Shown: positions 52,471 to 64,000, counted from the first letter of the stretch. The stretch: 64,000 nt of DNA from an uncultured Saprospiraceae bacterium (GCA_937928405.1 CALFWZ010000054.1:1-64000), one strand, 5' to 3'. Notes: generated from the letters alone by a model not told the origin. Program-made: numbers and translations.

Positions 52471-53616
52471 ATGAGCTGGCTGCTATTAATTCCCTTGCTA
52501 TTGACGGGATATTATATTTATTTGCTAAAACGCTATCTACGATGTTGGCAGCAAATTCCTCAATGGGAAATACCCGCCTCTTTTCAGCCAAAAACCAAAG
52601 TCACTGTCATTATTCCCGCTCGTAACGAAGCTGAAAATATCGCTGCTTGCCTGAATACTGCCTGTCAACAGAACTTTCCAATAGAACATTACGAAGTACT
52701 CCTCGTCGATGACCATTCTACAGATCAGACCGGTGTTATTGCTGCTGATTTGGGATACTCCAATTTGAGAGTAATTACCCTTGCTGATCATGTTGATAAA
52801 AACAAAATTCAGTCTTTTAAAAAAATGGGAATTGCTACCGCAATTGATCAGGCTACTGGGACACTCATTGTTACCACAGATGCAGATTGTACGGTCAGTC
52901 CTGATTGGTTAAATTTTTTGGTCTCTTTTTATGAAGCACATCCTTATAAATTTATCGCTGCTCCCGTTAATTTTTATAAAGAAAAAAATATACTGGAAAA
53001 ATTTCAGTCACTCGACTTCCAAGGAATGATGGGCATTACAGGAGCAGGGATTGCGGGAGATTTTATGCGGATGTGCAATGGTGCTAATCTTGCCTACGAA
53101 AAATCTGCCTACACCGCTGTCGATGGGTTTGTGGGAATCGACGAATTAGCTTCTGGAGATGATATGTTGTTGATGCAAAAGATCATTAGAAAATTTCCAG
53201 GTAGTGTTGGTTATTTAAAAAATCCAGCAGCTTGTACTTATACAATGGCCCAACCAGATCTGAGTAGTTTTATCAGTCAACGATTGCGTTGGGCGTCGAA
53301 GTCAGCGGCGTATCCAGAATGGCAAGTTACTTTTATGTTGGCGATGACCTTCTTTTTTTGTTGGAGTATTATTGGTAGTTTTTTGCTCATTCCTTTTTAT
53401 GGGAAAATAATGTTGGGGGTGTTTTTTGTTCAGTTTCTAATAAAATCAATTATGGATTATCAGTTGTTAAGCACGATGACTCATTTTTTTGATCGAAACG
53501 ATTTACTAAAAACTTTTTGGCTTTCACAAGTTTTGCACATCCTTTATGTCGCTGGCATTGGCCTCTTAGCCAATCTAAAAAAAGAATACAACTGGAAAGG
53601 AAGAGTAGTGCGGTAA
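52471..53616 (+). CDS. Membrane glycosyltransferase, family 2
   Basis: The 381-residue protein has an N-terminal transmembrane helix (1-17), a GT2 catalytic domain (about 45-270) with VTVIIPARNEAENIAACLNT, the first aspartates LLVDDHSTDQTG, the DxD motif TTDADCTVSPDW and the QRLRW acceptor-site signature. Two or three C-terminal transmembrane helices follow (about 290-375). The layout is that of processive or lipid-linked transferases; the sugar cannot be told. The upstream small membrane protein and MsbA-like exporter suggest a role in envelope or surface-glycan synthesis. Confidence 0.9.
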   Translation: MSWLLLIPLLLTGYYIYLLKRYLRCWQQIPQWEIPASFQPKTKVTVIIPARNEAENIAACLNTACQQNFPIEHYEVLLVDDHSTDQTGVIAADLGYSNLRVITLADHVDKNKIQSFKKMGIATAIDQATGTLIVTTDADCTVSPDWLNFLVSFYEAHPYKFIAAPVNFYKEKNILEKFQSLDFQGMMGITGAGIAGDFMRMCNGANLAYEKSAYTAVDGFVGIDELASGDDMLLMQKIIRKFPGSVGYLKNPAACTYTMAQPDLSSFISQRLRWASKSAAYPEWQVTFMLAMTFFFCWSIIGSFLLIPFYGKIMLGVFFVQFLIKSIMDYQLLSTMTHFFDRNDLLKTFWLSQVLHILYVAGIGLLANLKKEYNWKGRVVR

Positions 53617-53622
53617 GTTCAA

Positions 53623-53657
53623 AAAAAATACCGAAGCCAAATGACTCCGGTATTTAT
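53623..53657 (-). terminator. Terminator of gyrB
   Basis: An 8-bp stem (AAATACCG with CGGTATTT) around a loop, followed on the minus strand by eight T. It lies between the convergent gyrB and glycosyltransferase genes. Confidence 0.7.
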
Positions 53658-53694
53658 CAAATACAATTTTTTCTTTTTATAGGATCTATGGTGT

Positions 53695-55695
<2,001 letters not shown>

Positions 55696-55941
55696 TTATT
55701 CGGTTTTTAGAGGCGTTTTGGGGGATAAAATTGCCTAAAATCACCCCAGAAAATCTAGACGAAACATCTCTGGTTTTTCTATATAAATTTCCTTAAAAAG
55801 AGGGGGTATTTAGTAGTTGGTTATCCCTTAATTTGAATACTCAGTCAAATCTTCTTGAAAAAGCCAAAAAATAGGCGAAATTTGTTCTTCATCAACCTAT
55901 ACTTTACCACCAATCCACAAAAAAATAGCGAAGTTGAACTC

Positions 55942-56352
55942 ATGGAATTAATTGTAGAAAATTTGACGGAATTGCAGGCAGCAGCCAAAGAAATCGTGGA
56001 ATACGCAGCCGATCATAAAATCTGGTTATTTTCCGGTGAAATCGGAGCGGGAAAAACGACCTTAATTCAGCGAATCTGCCAGTCCAATGGTGTGACGGAA
56101 AAAGTGACTAGTCCCACCTATTCCCTAATCAATCAATATGAGGCTAACGGGGGCATTATTTACCATCTAGATCTTTATCGGCTAAATAGCCTAGATGAGG
56201 CGATTGATATTGGAATAGAGGACCTTTTGTACGGTGATTCTCTCTGCCTAATTGAGTGGCCCGATTTGATCGCTCCTTTGTTGCCATTGGAGGTTCTGAA
56301 AATAAAAGTTGAAATCGTTGAAGATTCAAAGCGGAAAATTATACTTTTGTAG
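55942..56352 (+). CDS. tsaE: tRNA t6A synthesis ATPase TsaE
   Basis: The P-loop ATPase of the TsaBCDE machinery that makes N6-threonylcarbamoyl-adenosine in tRNA. From the ATG at 55942 the product is about 136 residues, with Walker A SGEIGAGKTTLIQ (about 29-41), the VTSPTYSLINQYE segment, and HLDLYRLNSLDEAIDIGIED, all characteristic. A TTG-initiated frame beginning at 55855 would add 29 residues not seen in the family, so the ATG is preferred. The alanine dehydrogenase follows after 43 bp on the same strand, an arrangement I have seen in Bacteroidota. Confidence 0.93.
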   Translation: MELIVENLTELQAAAKEIVEYAADHKIWLFSGEIGAGKTTLIQRICQSNGVTEKVTSPTYSLINQYEANGGIIYHLDLYRLNSLDEAIDIGIEDLLYGDSLCLIEWPDLIAPLLPLEVLKIKVEIVEDSKRKIILL

Positions 56353-56395
56353 AGTTCGCATCAGCGATTTATCAAATATTTTCAAATAATACTGC

Positions 56396-57634
56396 ATGAG
56401 TGACGAAAAGAAGAAGAAGCGGATACCAATTCCTAAGATTTTTACAGAAGGTGGACTTCAGACTCAAACAGAAATGCTGCAAGTCCAGCGTAAATCGAAT
56501 ACCATGTTTATTGGTATTCCTAAGGAAACCACCATGCAGGAAAGACGGGTAGCACTCGTCCCCTCGGCAGTAGCCACTTTAGTCAATCATGGTCACCGAG
56601 TAGTTGTAGAAACAGAAGCTGGACTCAAAGCGAATTATTCCGATCATCGTTATTCCGAAGCCGGAGCTGATATTGCGTATAGCAAAGAGCAGGTTTATAA
56701 GTCAGATATCATCATCAAAGTAGCACCGCCTACCTTGGAAGAAATTGATCATCTACGACCCAATCAGATTTTATTTAGCCCATTACACTTGCCGATTATC
56801 ACCCGGAACTATATTGAGAAATTACGTTCTAAACGGGTCATTGCGATGGCGATGGAATACATCAAGGACGAAAATAATTCCTTTCCTGTGGTAAGAATTA
56901 TGAGCGAGTTGGCTGGGATGAGCATCATGTTGACAGCGGCTGAATTAATGACCAACTCTAATGGTGGAAAGGGCGTCTTACTGGGTGGTGTATCAGGTGT
57001 GCCTTGTGCCAAAGTAGTGATTCTTGGCGCTGGAGTGGTAGCAGAATTTGCGACGCGAGTAGCCATTGGACTCGGTGCGGAAGTTCGGATATTTGATGAT
57101 AATATATCCAAACTAATGCGTTTGCAAAGTCAGGTAGGGCGGCAACTGAATACTTCGTCCTTGAATCCTATGCAAATGGAAAAAGAATTGCTGACCGCAG
57201 ACGTCGCCATTGGTGCGATGCACTCACCATCAGGTCGTACGCCGATTATCGTCAGTGAAGAGATTGTAGCTAAGATGAAAAGAGGAGCGGTGATTATTGA
57301 TGTCAGTATCGATCAAGGAGGATGTTTTGCTACCTCCGAGGTGACGACCCACGAACGGCCTACTTTTACCAAACATGATGTTATCCATTACTGTGTACCA
57401 AATATCCCTTCTAAAGTAGCTCGTACGGCTTCTATTGCCGTAAGTAATATCTTAGTATCTATTTTGTTGCGGGCGGGCGCTTCTGGTAATTTAGAAAGAC
57501 TTATCCAGCGTGATATGGGATTGCGACATGGTGTCTATATCTATAAAGGAACACTTACCAATCAGTACTTGAGTGAGCGGTTTGGTATTAAGTACACGGA
57601 TTTAGATCTATTGATTACCAGTAACCTAGGATAA
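56396..57634 (+). CDS. ald: Alanine dehydrogenase
   Basis: NAD-dependent oxidative deamination of L-alanine to pyruvate and ammonia. The 412-residue protein has the N-terminal IGIPKETTMQERRVALVPSA (with the substrate-binding arginine and lysine region), SPLHLPII with the catalytic histidine, the Rossmann segment VVILGAGVVAEFATRVAIGL, and VIIDVSIDQGGCFATSEVTT. A 36-residue charged leader precedes the family start (MFIGIPKE at 56504). Both starts are possible, but the ATG at 56396 is kept because the frame is intact and Bacteroidota homologues often carry such a leader. It follows tsaE. Confidence 0.87.
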   Translation: MSDEKKKKRIPIPKIFTEGGLQTQTEMLQVQRKSNTMFIGIPKETTMQERRVALVPSAVATLVNHGHRVVVETEAGLKANYSDHRYSEAGADIAYSKEQVYKSDIIIKVAPPTLEEIDHLRPNQILFSPLHLPIITRNYIEKLRSKRVIAMAMEYIKDENNSFPVVRIMSELAGMSIMLTAAELMTNSNGGKGVLLGGVSGVPCAKVVILGAGVVAEFATRVAIGLGAEVRIFDDNISKLMRLQSQVGRQLNTSSLNPMQMEKELLTADVAIGAMHSPSGRTPIIVSEEIVAKMKRGAVIIDVSIDQGGCFATSEVTTHERPTFTKHDVIHYCVPNIPSKVARTASIAVSNILVSILLRAGASGNLERLIQRDMGLRHGVYIYKGTLTNQYLSERFGIKYTDLDLLITSNLG

Positions 57635-57699
57635 GGAAAATTAGCATGTTTTGAAGATACGCTTAGTTATACCTATCCTTTCGGAAAATCTCTTTCTCC

Positions 57700-60600
57700 A
57701 TGTTAAAAAAGAAAAAACTCAACTTTCATCAGGTAATTGAGCAGGAAGACGAGCATCTAAAAGCCAGAAGGGAATACCGAAACGGCGCATCCGAAGCCGA
57801 TGAGCTGGATGATACGCGTTTTGGAATTGCTATGTCTGGTGGCGGCATTCGATCAGCCACGATCAATCTAGGCATTCTTAAAACCCTCAATAAGTTTGGT
57901 ATTTTAGAAAAGGCAGATTATCTCTCCACCGTTTCTGGTGGTGGGTATACTGGAGCCTATGTGCAATCTTTATTAAAGAGAAAAGCAGAAGAAATAGAGG
58001 ATCGACCAGAAGCTGCTTATAAGGAGTTATTTGATCAAGATCACATTAATTATCTCCGTGGACGAGGAGAGTATATGATGCCTGGCGTTGGAAAAGGGAA
58101 AGTGTGGAATACCTTCATTTTAGTGATTGGTTATTTGGTCAGTACGTTGATGAGCTGGGTAAGTCCATTAATTTTTATCTTTTTATTTTTTACTTTATTA
58201 TCAGGAATTGGACGGGTGAGAAAAATGATGGGTAAATTTAAAATTAAGGATTCAATTTATACATTTATTGATGATTTTTATGTAGTAGAAATTGGTATCG
58301 GATTATTCTTTGCCATTTACTTGATTCATTTTATTTATAATTTAAGATTAAAGTATGATTTAGGAATCTCTCGAAAATTTAATCAGGCAGAAGCCGTACT
58401 AGCAGCGCTGACGGTTATTGCGGGTGGCTTTCTGATTTTATTAAATATCGTTTCTTCTGAAATAAATTGTGATCAGCTCCCCTTTTCTAATGGAGCGCTT
58501 TGCAAAAATATACTCGCTTTGTTTGACGTCGGAGAACCCATTATCATCCTCCTACACATCCTGGCTGCTATTCTGGCCATTGCCTTAGGATATTTTGCGA
58601 ATCCCAATGCCATTAGTTTTCATCGTTTCTATCGAAATCAACTGGCGGATGCGTATTTGCATTTTGGTGAAAAATATAAAAACGTAGAATTATCCAATCT
58701 AATCAAACAAAACGTCACGTCTCCCAAAAATTTAGTAGCTCCCTATCCGCTCATCAACACCTGCTTGAATCTTCAACTCTTGGGTGGTGGAGACGAAAAT
58801 TTTAAGGGAGCCAAAGCTAGTGATTACTTTCTTTTATCGCCTTTTTATTTTGGTTCAAAACTTACCGGCTATGTGGACACGGATACATTCAAAGACTACA
58901 AAGAATTGACGCTACCTGCCGCTACCACTATTTCTGCCGCGGCTGTCAACCCAGGGATGGGGACTTACTCCAATAAATTACTCAGCGTCCTGATGACCAC
59001 TTTTAATGTTCGTTTGGGATTCTGGATTTCTAATCCGCTTAAGCGCAACGAATCAGAGCGAGTTTGGTGGCCTTGGTATTTTTTTAAAGAACTATTTTCC
59101 AAAATCGGTACTGCTAACCGTAAACTCAATATTTCTGACGGAGGACATATCGAAAATCTGGGTGTTTACGAGCTATTACGCCGCCGTTGTCGCCTGATTT
59201 TATCCGTAGATGCCGGCGCTGATCCGTTATATGATTTTGCTGATTTAGAAATCTTGACGGTACGGGCCCGTAATGAGTTAGGACTTTCCATTGAATTCCG
59301 AGAAGGCCATATTCCCGAAGATGTCATTCGACCAAAACCTTCTTATGGATATTCGCTCGAACGATTTGCAATCGCCGATGTCTATCATCTCTGGGATGAA
59401 ATTATGGCTTTGGATGCAGCCGGCCAGCCGGTAAAGGACGAAAATTATCAAGGATTTGAAGTATTGGTCAACTATCCTGATTTAAAAGATGCCATCAAGT
59501 TATTGGATTATAATGGCAAACTATTGGTCCGAATTATTTTTAGAGTTATCAATGAATTTAAAGAAGTCAACGAACTGAGAAATCAATTAGATGGATTGGA
59601 TGCTGGTAATACGGAGATTGTGGTTGCGTTGTTGAATACGATGATTTTTTGTCACGGAGACAAAGAACATAATCGAACCAAAGGGATTAAAGAAGTGCTA
59701 CAACACGCAATTGAAAATGAACCTGAAAAGATCAAACCAATATTGAAACAAGCAGGATTATTAAGTGAAAGATTTAAAAATAATGTTCGTCTCCCAAAGC
59801 GAATTATTCGACACTTAATTGACGAAAGATTGGATGCGGGGATTGGAGATATAGAGCAGGTGATTCTAAAAAGAATGACACCCTCGGAAATTAAAAATGC
59901 TTATAAAGTCATGGAAACTTTTTTGAAGCTACTCTCACAAATCGAAGTAGGAGTAGATCAAAAATTGGTAAATGCTTATTTATCTCGAAAAATAGAGGAT
60001 GAGTATTTCATGAAAATAATGAAAGAACGTGGAATGGCAGAAGAAGAACTACGGGTGATTTTGCAAAAAGAACCAGATGACGAAGCGTTGCAAGATTTTT
60101 TAATCAAGAAAAATATTGATCCAAATATCGTGGACCAGTTATTTGCTCAAAGAGATATGTTGCGAACCAACGTTCGAAAATTAAGCATGGGAGAAACCCT
60201 CTCTGAAGATGACAACTTGGCTTACCGTACGAACGAGTTTGAGTCGCTTACTCCTGTTTTAGTTAAATTTAATGATCTATTGAATGAAGAAGATGTCGAC
60301 CCGGAATTTTTGATTGCTCAAATGGAAGAAGCATTAGTGTCCGTTCATCTGCCTCCTGCGCTGGCTGCTCGGATGTTGGAATTAAGAAAACACCAGCAAC
60401 CTAAAGTATCCGAGGTAATGCAAGGGGTTTCTCAACGTATTGAAGAGCAGGTACGAAATGACATTAAAGCCAGCACGCTGGTTTATATCAAATCGAGTGT
60501 AAAAGCGCCAACCGGAAAAATTGTGACCGACGACGAAACCATGTACGGTGCTTATAAATACAAAATTTACCATCCTGATTTTCCACATGAATCAACCGCA

Positions 60601-60981
60601 GATCAATTTTTTGATCCGGTGCAATGGGAAGCTTATTATATGTTGGGTCAGTACTTGGGGGCAGAAGTATTGGATGTAAAAGGGTTGGTTGAATATTTTA
60701 ATAATAGAAAAACAGCACCCGACTTTTCGATCAAAGATTTACTTTACCGATTTGACCACGATCGAGAAGTAAAAGATCTTTTTCTCTATCGTAGTGATAT
60801 TCCAATGACGGCTACGCCGGTTGAAATGGATGAAGACCCTAGTCTGGAATCAGAAAAAGAGGCAGCTTCAAGATTAATTGTTCCATCTAACGATCCAGAA
60901 GAGGAATTACTCGACGAAGTAAATCAGCCCAATATGAAAAAGAAAGTGGTAGCTGGTAAAAATATTGATTACACTATTTAA
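57700..60981 (+). CDS. Large patatin-like phospholipase with internal membrane helices
   Basis: The 1093-residue protein has a patatin fold split in two. The N-terminal part (about 40-90) carries AMSGGGIRSATINLGIL (oxyanion glycines) and the nucleophile segment STVSGGGYTGAY with S79. Four or five transmembrane helices follow (about 130-165, 196-217, 231-254 and 280-302). The second part carries the dyad aspartate in NISDGGHIENLGVYELL (D480). Both catalytic residues are thus present. The remaining 600 residues are mostly helical, charged and unmatched. It would act on membrane lipids from within the membrane. The lactonase gene starts 9 bp after its stop. Confidence 0.85.
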   Translation: MLKKKKLNFHQVIEQEDEHLKARREYRNGASEADELDDTRFGIAMSGGGIRSATINLGILKTLNKFGILEKADYLSTVSGGGYTGAYVQSLLKRKAEEIEDRPEAAYKELFDQDHINYLRGRGEYMMPGVGKGKVWNTFILVIGYLVSTLMSWVSPLIFIFLFFTLLSGIGRVRKMMGKFKIKDSIYTFIDDFYVVEIGIGLFFAIYLIHFIYNLRLKYDLGISRKFNQAEAVLAALTVIAGGFLILLNIVSSEINCDQLPFSNGALCKNILALFDVGEPIIILLHILAAILAIALGYFANPNAISFHRFYRNQLADAYLHFGEKYKNVELSNLIKQNVTSPKNLVAPYPLINTCLNLQLLGGGDENFKGAKASDYFLLSPFYFGSKLTGYVDTDTFKDYKELTLPAATTISAAAVNPGMGTYSNKLLSVLMTTFNVRLGFWISNPLKRNESERVWWPWYFFKELFSKIGTANRKLNISDGGHIENLGVYELLRRRCRLILSVDAGADPLYDFADLEILTVRARNELGLSIEFREGHIPEDVIRPKPSYGYSLERFAIADVYHLWDEIMALDAAGQPVKDENYQGFEVLVNYPDLKDAIKLLDYNGKLLVRIIFRVINEFKEVNELRNQLDGLDAGNTEIVVALLNTMIFCHGDKEHNRTKGIKEVLQHAIENEPEKIKPILKQAGLLSERFKNNVRLPKRIIRHLIDERLDAGIGDIEQVILKRMTPSEIKNAYKVMETFLKLLSQIEVGVDQKLVNAYLSRKIEDEYFMKIMKERGMAEEELRVILQKEPDDEALQDFLIKKNIDPNIVDQLFAQRDMLRTNVRKLSMGETLSEDDNLAYRTNEFESLTPVLVKFNDLLNEEDVDPEFLIAQMEEALVSVHLPPALAARMLELRKHQQPKVSEVMQGVSQRIEEQVRNDIKASTLVYIKSSVKAPTGKIVTDDETMYGAYKYKIYHPDFPHESTADQFFDPVQWEAYYMLGQYLGAEVLDVKGLVEYFNNRKTAPDFSIKDLLYRFDHDREVKDLFLYRSDIPMTATPVEMDEDPSLESEKEAASRLIVPSNDPEEELLDEVNQPNMKKKVVAGKNIDYTI

Positions 60982-60989
60982 ATTTAAGG

Positions 60990-62132
60990 ATGAACCATCT
61001 AATTTACGTTTTATTGCTAATCGCAATTGTCTTTACTTCGTCTTGCCAATCGAAAGAAAAAAATATGGAACAAGCACATTCGAATAAACAATACTTAGCC
61101 TTTCTCGGAACCTACACTCAAAAGGAAAGTCATGTAGATGGCCGTGGAATGGGAGTAGGAATTTATATAACTGATGCAGATGCTAAAAATTGGGAATTAA
61201 AAAATAGCTTTTCGGAAGTTGTTAATCCATCATTCCTTTGTCATTCCCCTAATCATTCGATTATTTATGCAGTTGCTGGTGGTGAAAATGCGATTAAGGT
61301 ACTGCTTTATGATTCTGATGATTTTTCTATTAAAGTGATACAATCAGTCTCCTCGCTGGGTATTGGCCCGTGCTATATTAGTACAGACCAAGAGGGTAAA
61401 TTTATTTGGGTTGCTAATTATACCAGTGGTACGGTTGCCCAATATATTATAAACAAAGACGGAACATTGACCGATGGAATGTCGGTGCAACACGAGGGAA
61501 CTGGGCCCAACGAAGGACGTCAGGAAGGACCGCACGCGCATTTTATCGCTCAGCATCCACAACGTTCTGAGGTATATGCGGTAGACCTAGGAGCCGACAA
61601 AGTTTATTGCTATCTGCCTACGGCAACTGGCTTGCAGCCAAAAGATAGCCTTTCTGTAACTCTGGGAGGCGGCTGTCGTCATCTGATTTGGCATCCCAAA
61701 GGAGATCATGTTTATATTCTCAATGAACTTAATGGAACGATAGAATTATGGGAATGGCACGGCGATGTTAAGAAACGCTTACAAATTCTTTCCTTGCCGA
61801 AGGCAGGTGAAGATGGATATCCGGGAAGTGCCGCCATTGATATTAGCCAAGATGGTCAGTACCTTTATGCTAGTTTAAGAGGCGTATTTAATGAAGTGCT
61901 CGTTTTAAAAAATGATCCAACGACGTTTAAGATGGAAATCATCCAACGAGTAAACGCAGGTGGATCGGCGCCGCGATTTATAGGGCTTACGCCAAATGAA
62001 GATGTTTTAACCGTGGCTTTGCAAGATGATGACGCTATTTTTCTATTTGAAAGAGACCAAAAAACTGGGATATTGAGTGCTCAGCCGCAAAAAATAGTGG
62101 CCAAATCACCAGTTTGTGTAATTTATAAATGA
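60990..62132 (+). CDS. Exported beta-propeller lactonase, 6PGL-like lipoprotein
   Basis: The 380-residue protein has a lipoprotein signal (IAIVFTSSCQS, cysteine near 19) and a seven-bladed propeller of the lactonase family PF10282. Motifs include LAFLGTYTQKE, VNPSFLCHSPNHSIIYAV, FIWVANYTSGTVAQY, GPHAHFIAQHPQRSEVYAVD and GGGCRHLIWHPKGDHVYILNE, the last bearing the conserved arginine-histidine site. The lipid anchor puts it in the envelope, so it is unlikely to serve the cytosolic pentose phosphate pathway, which has its own pgl at 30357. It is 9 bp after the patatin gene and likely co-transcribed. Confidence 0.88.
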   Translation: MNHLIYVLLLIAIVFTSSCQSKEKNMEQAHSNKQYLAFLGTYTQKESHVDGRGMGVGIYITDADAKNWELKNSFSEVVNPSFLCHSPNHSIIYAVAGGENAIKVLLYDSDDFSIKVIQSVSSLGIGPCYISTDQEGKFIWVANYTSGTVAQYIINKDGTLTDGMSVQHEGTGPNEGRQEGPHAHFIAQHPQRSEVYAVDLGADKVYCYLPTATGLQPKDSLSVTLGGGCRHLIWHPKGDHVYILNELNGTIELWEWHGDVKKRLQILSLPKAGEDGYPGSAAIDISQDGQYLYASLRGVFNEVLVLKNDPTTFKMEIIQRVNAGGSAPRFIGLTPNEDVLTVALQDDDAIFLFERDQKTGILSAQPQKIVAKSPVCVIYK

Positions 62133-62193
62133 TAGAGAAAATATAACATATTCTCTCAAATAACGTAGGAATTTATACTCGATCTTACCTAAA

Positions 62194-64000
62194 ATGCCAC
62201 TATTTTCTTTAATTTTACTAACCGTTAAAAACAGATTCCACCATATTGTGAAAAACAGTGTAATATTTTTACTATTCTTTTCGATTTTTCTGGTTGCTCA
62301 GGCTAGTGGACAGTCTCATACTGCACCCAAGCCTAAAAAAGAAAAATTGATTTTAGAATTTTCTACGCTTGGTGGTTTTTATGAGTCTGGTCAAACGGTC
62401 GAATTGCGTTGCCCCGGTGCAAAAATATTCTACACCCTAGATGGTTCTACGCCAGACGGCTACAGTCGTCCCTACCGAAAACCACTGAAAATTAGTAAAA
62501 CGACGGTGCTGCGGGCAATCGCTTACAAAAATAAACTCAAGACCAAGCCCATTGGTCATACTTATTTTATTGATGAACCTGCTTCCACTTTACCAATTGT
62601 TTCGGTGGCCATTACGCCTTCTGTTCTTTTTGACGCAGAAACTGGACTGTATATGCAGGGACCAGATGCGGTGGATTCTTTATGGACCAAGGATGGCGCT
62701 AATTTTTGGAGTAAAAGAGAAGTGAAAGTAAATACGGAAATTTTTGAGACGGATGGAAAAATCGAATTTCGAAGCGTTACTGGTTTTCGGTTATTTGGAG
62801 GGATGAGCCGACTATTCCCACAAAAATCAATCACCTTAATTGCACGGGATCGCTACGGAAAGAAACATTTTAAGCATCGTATCTTTGGAAAGGATGGTTT
62901 CAAAAAATATAAATTCTTAGTGTTGCGAAACTCTGGTAGCGATTGGGGGAAATCGCATTTTCGAGATGGACTGATGACGGGCCTTCTGGATGATTGGGAT
63001 ATTGAAAAACAAAATTTCCGACCAGCACATGTTTACCTCAACGGAAAATACTGGGGAATTTACAATATCAGAGAAAAAGTCAACCGCTACTTTATTCAGT
63101 CGCATGCCGAAGTCGATAAAGATAGCCTAGATTTGATAGAACATCGTCGAACCACCAAGCGTGGTAGTCGTCAACACTATCTAAATATGGTTCGTTTTAT
63201 TGAAAAAAATGATCTAAGCGATCCAGTTAATTATAAATATCTACACACTCAAATGGATGTAGATAATTTTATGGATTATCAAATCGCCCAAATCTATTTC
63301 GATAATCGAGATGCGGGAGGTAATATCAAATTCTGGCGACCACAAACCGAAAGTGGGCGCTGGCGGTGGATTTTGTACGATACAGATTGGGGATTTGGCT
63401 TGCATGATAAAAAAGCCTACAAAAATAATAGCCTCGAGTTTTACACCGAAGCCGATGGTCCCGCTTGGCCTAATCCACCGTGGAGTACGCTAATTCTTAG
63501 AAAATTATTGGAGAATCCTGATTTTGAAAAAGAATTCATCCGCCGATTCACCGATCGATTAAATACTTCTTTTACAGAGGAGAAAGTGCTTGCAAAAATT
63601 GACGAAATTTATCAAACCATAGAACCAGAGATGGACCGACATTTGGATCGGTGGCGATTAAGTGAAAGAAGATGGCAAGAACATGTAGAAAGACTAAAAA
63701 CGTTTGCTAGCAAACGTGTGAAATACATGCGGTTTCATCTTTCCGAATTTTTTGAACCTGGTGAACTCGTTTCTGTTTCTATTTTGACGAACCACGGAGG
63801 TCAAGTCATTTTAAATAATAACGTTAATATTCGGGAAAAAGATTTTACGGGGTTATATTTTGAAAATATTCCAATTAGTCTTAAAGCCATGCCCGATTTT
63901 GGCTATCGTTTTTCTCACTGGGAAGGAATTCTTGAAGGAGCAGAAAAACATGCAGTGGAGATCAGGTTGACTGGAAAAGATGTACATAAGATTAGTGCTG
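62194..64000 (+). CDS. CotH-kinase-family secreted protein, cut by the window end
   Basis: An open frame runs to the last base without a stop, giving at least 602 residues. It has a signal peptide (from a GTG at 62248, or 18 residues later in a version starting at the ATG 62194), and a chitobiase/beta-hexosaminidase C-terminal-type domain (about 55-130: AKIFYTLDGSTPDGYSRPY). A CotH kinase domain follows (about 160-480: FRLFGGMSRLFPQKSITLIA, KFLVLRNSGSDWGKSHFRDG, and RWRWILYDTDWGFGLHD with the metal-binding aspartates). The tail resembles an InlB-type repeat (FGYRFSHWEGI). CotH proteins phosphorylate spore-coat or surface proteins in other bacteria. The C terminus, which might hold a T9SS signal, lies outside. 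Confidence 0.85.
   Translation, partial: MPLFSLILLTVKNRFHHIVKNSVIFLLFFSIFLVAQASGQSHTAPKPKKEKLILEFSTLGGFYESGQTVELRCPGAKIFYTLDGSTPDGYSRPYRKPLKISKTTVLRAIAYKNKLKTKPIGHTYFIDEPASTLPIVSVAITPSVLFDAETGLYMQGPDAVDSLWTKDGANFWSKREVKVNTEIFETDGKIEFRSVTGFRLFGGMSRLFPQKSITLIARDRYGKKHFKHRIFGKDGFKKYKFLVLRNSGSDWGKSHFRDGLMTGLLDDWDIEKQNFRPAHVYLNGKYWGIYNIREKVNRYFIQSHAEVDKDSLDLIEHRRTTKRGSRQHYLNMVRFIEKNDLSDPVNYKYLHTQMDVDNFMDYQIAQIYFDNRDAGGNIKFWRPQTESGRWRWILYDTDWGFGLHDKKAYKNNSLEFYTEADGPAWPNPPWSTLILRKLLENPDFEKEFIRRFTDRLNTSFTEEKVLAKIDEIYQTIEPEMDRHLDRWRLSERRWQEHVERLKTFASKRVKYMRFHLSEFFEPGELVSVSILTNHGGQVILNNNVNIREKDFTGLYFENIPISLKAMPDFGYRFSHWEGILEGAEKHAVEIRLTGKDVHKISA

Noticed and set aside
60990-62132. The propeller lactonase as the pathway 6-phosphogluconolactonase
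   Set aside because: It carries a lipoprotein signal, and a cytosolic NagB-type pgl sits beside zwf and gnd.

Overview
The window reads as chromosomal DNA of a Bacteroidota bacterium, most likely of the Saprospiria (Lewinella/Haliscomenobacter-like); the class is my inference. The phylum is supported by several proteins ending in type IX secretion (T9SS, type A) sorting domains, by the Bacteroidota families DUF4837, DUF4920 and DUF3276 (PUR-like), by TlpA/DUF4369 and MORN-caspase proteins, and by A+T-rich start regions without clear Shine-Dalgarno sequences. No rRNA, tRNA, intact insertion sequence or CRISPR array was seen.

Layout: 1-5.9 kb holds a DinB protein, an HD hydrolase next to a TPR-class III cyclase, a DUF4920 lipoprotein and an exported MORN-caspase protein. 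6-10 kb holds an acyl-CoA dehydrogenase and two MDR-type NAD(P)H oxidoreductases. 10.1-12.7 kb holds an ECF sigma factor/anti-sigma pair and a DUF4837 lipoprotein. 13.2-15.6 kb is an A+T-rich three-gene cassette (GHKL-type ATPase, STAS-like protein, single-pass membrane protein) unlike its surroundings; it is the best candidate here for an undescribed system. 15.8-20.4 kb holds a MoxR ATPase, a VanX-type dipeptidase, a 5' remnant of a group II intron, and a TPR histidine kinase/LuxR regulator pair. 20.6-26.2 kb is a run of exported proteins: two tandem paralogues duplicated with their leader, a tail-fibre-like protein, and a frameshifted T9SS cargo gene. 26.3-30.2 kb holds a TlpA-like protein and ligA.

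30.3-34.5 kb carries the whole oxidative pentose phosphate pathway (gnd, zwf, pgl). 34.7-41.7 kb holds a WG-repeat protein, a phosphopantetheinyl transferase, a large repetitive T9SS protein, an AlkA-type glycosylase and a DinB protein. 42-49.6 kb holds asnS, a LolD-like ABC ATPase, a TPR protein, a secreted cytochrome c/copper monooxygenase fusion, a tandem pair of PUR-like DNA/RNA-binding proteins with an added HTH-like tail, and radC. 50-57.6 kb holds an MsbA-like exporter, a glycosyltransferase, gyrB, tsaE and an alanine dehydrogenase. 57.7-64 kb holds a membrane patatin phospholipase, an exported beta-propeller lactonase and a truncated-by-window CotH-family protein.

A second theme lies between genes: at least nine intergenic sites carry short arrays in which the triplet AAC (or GTT on the other strand) recurs every 8 bp, embedded in different words (NNTTCAAC, TAAACNNN, GCCAACTA). 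Several form inverted pairs, and some end within a few bases of a start codon.
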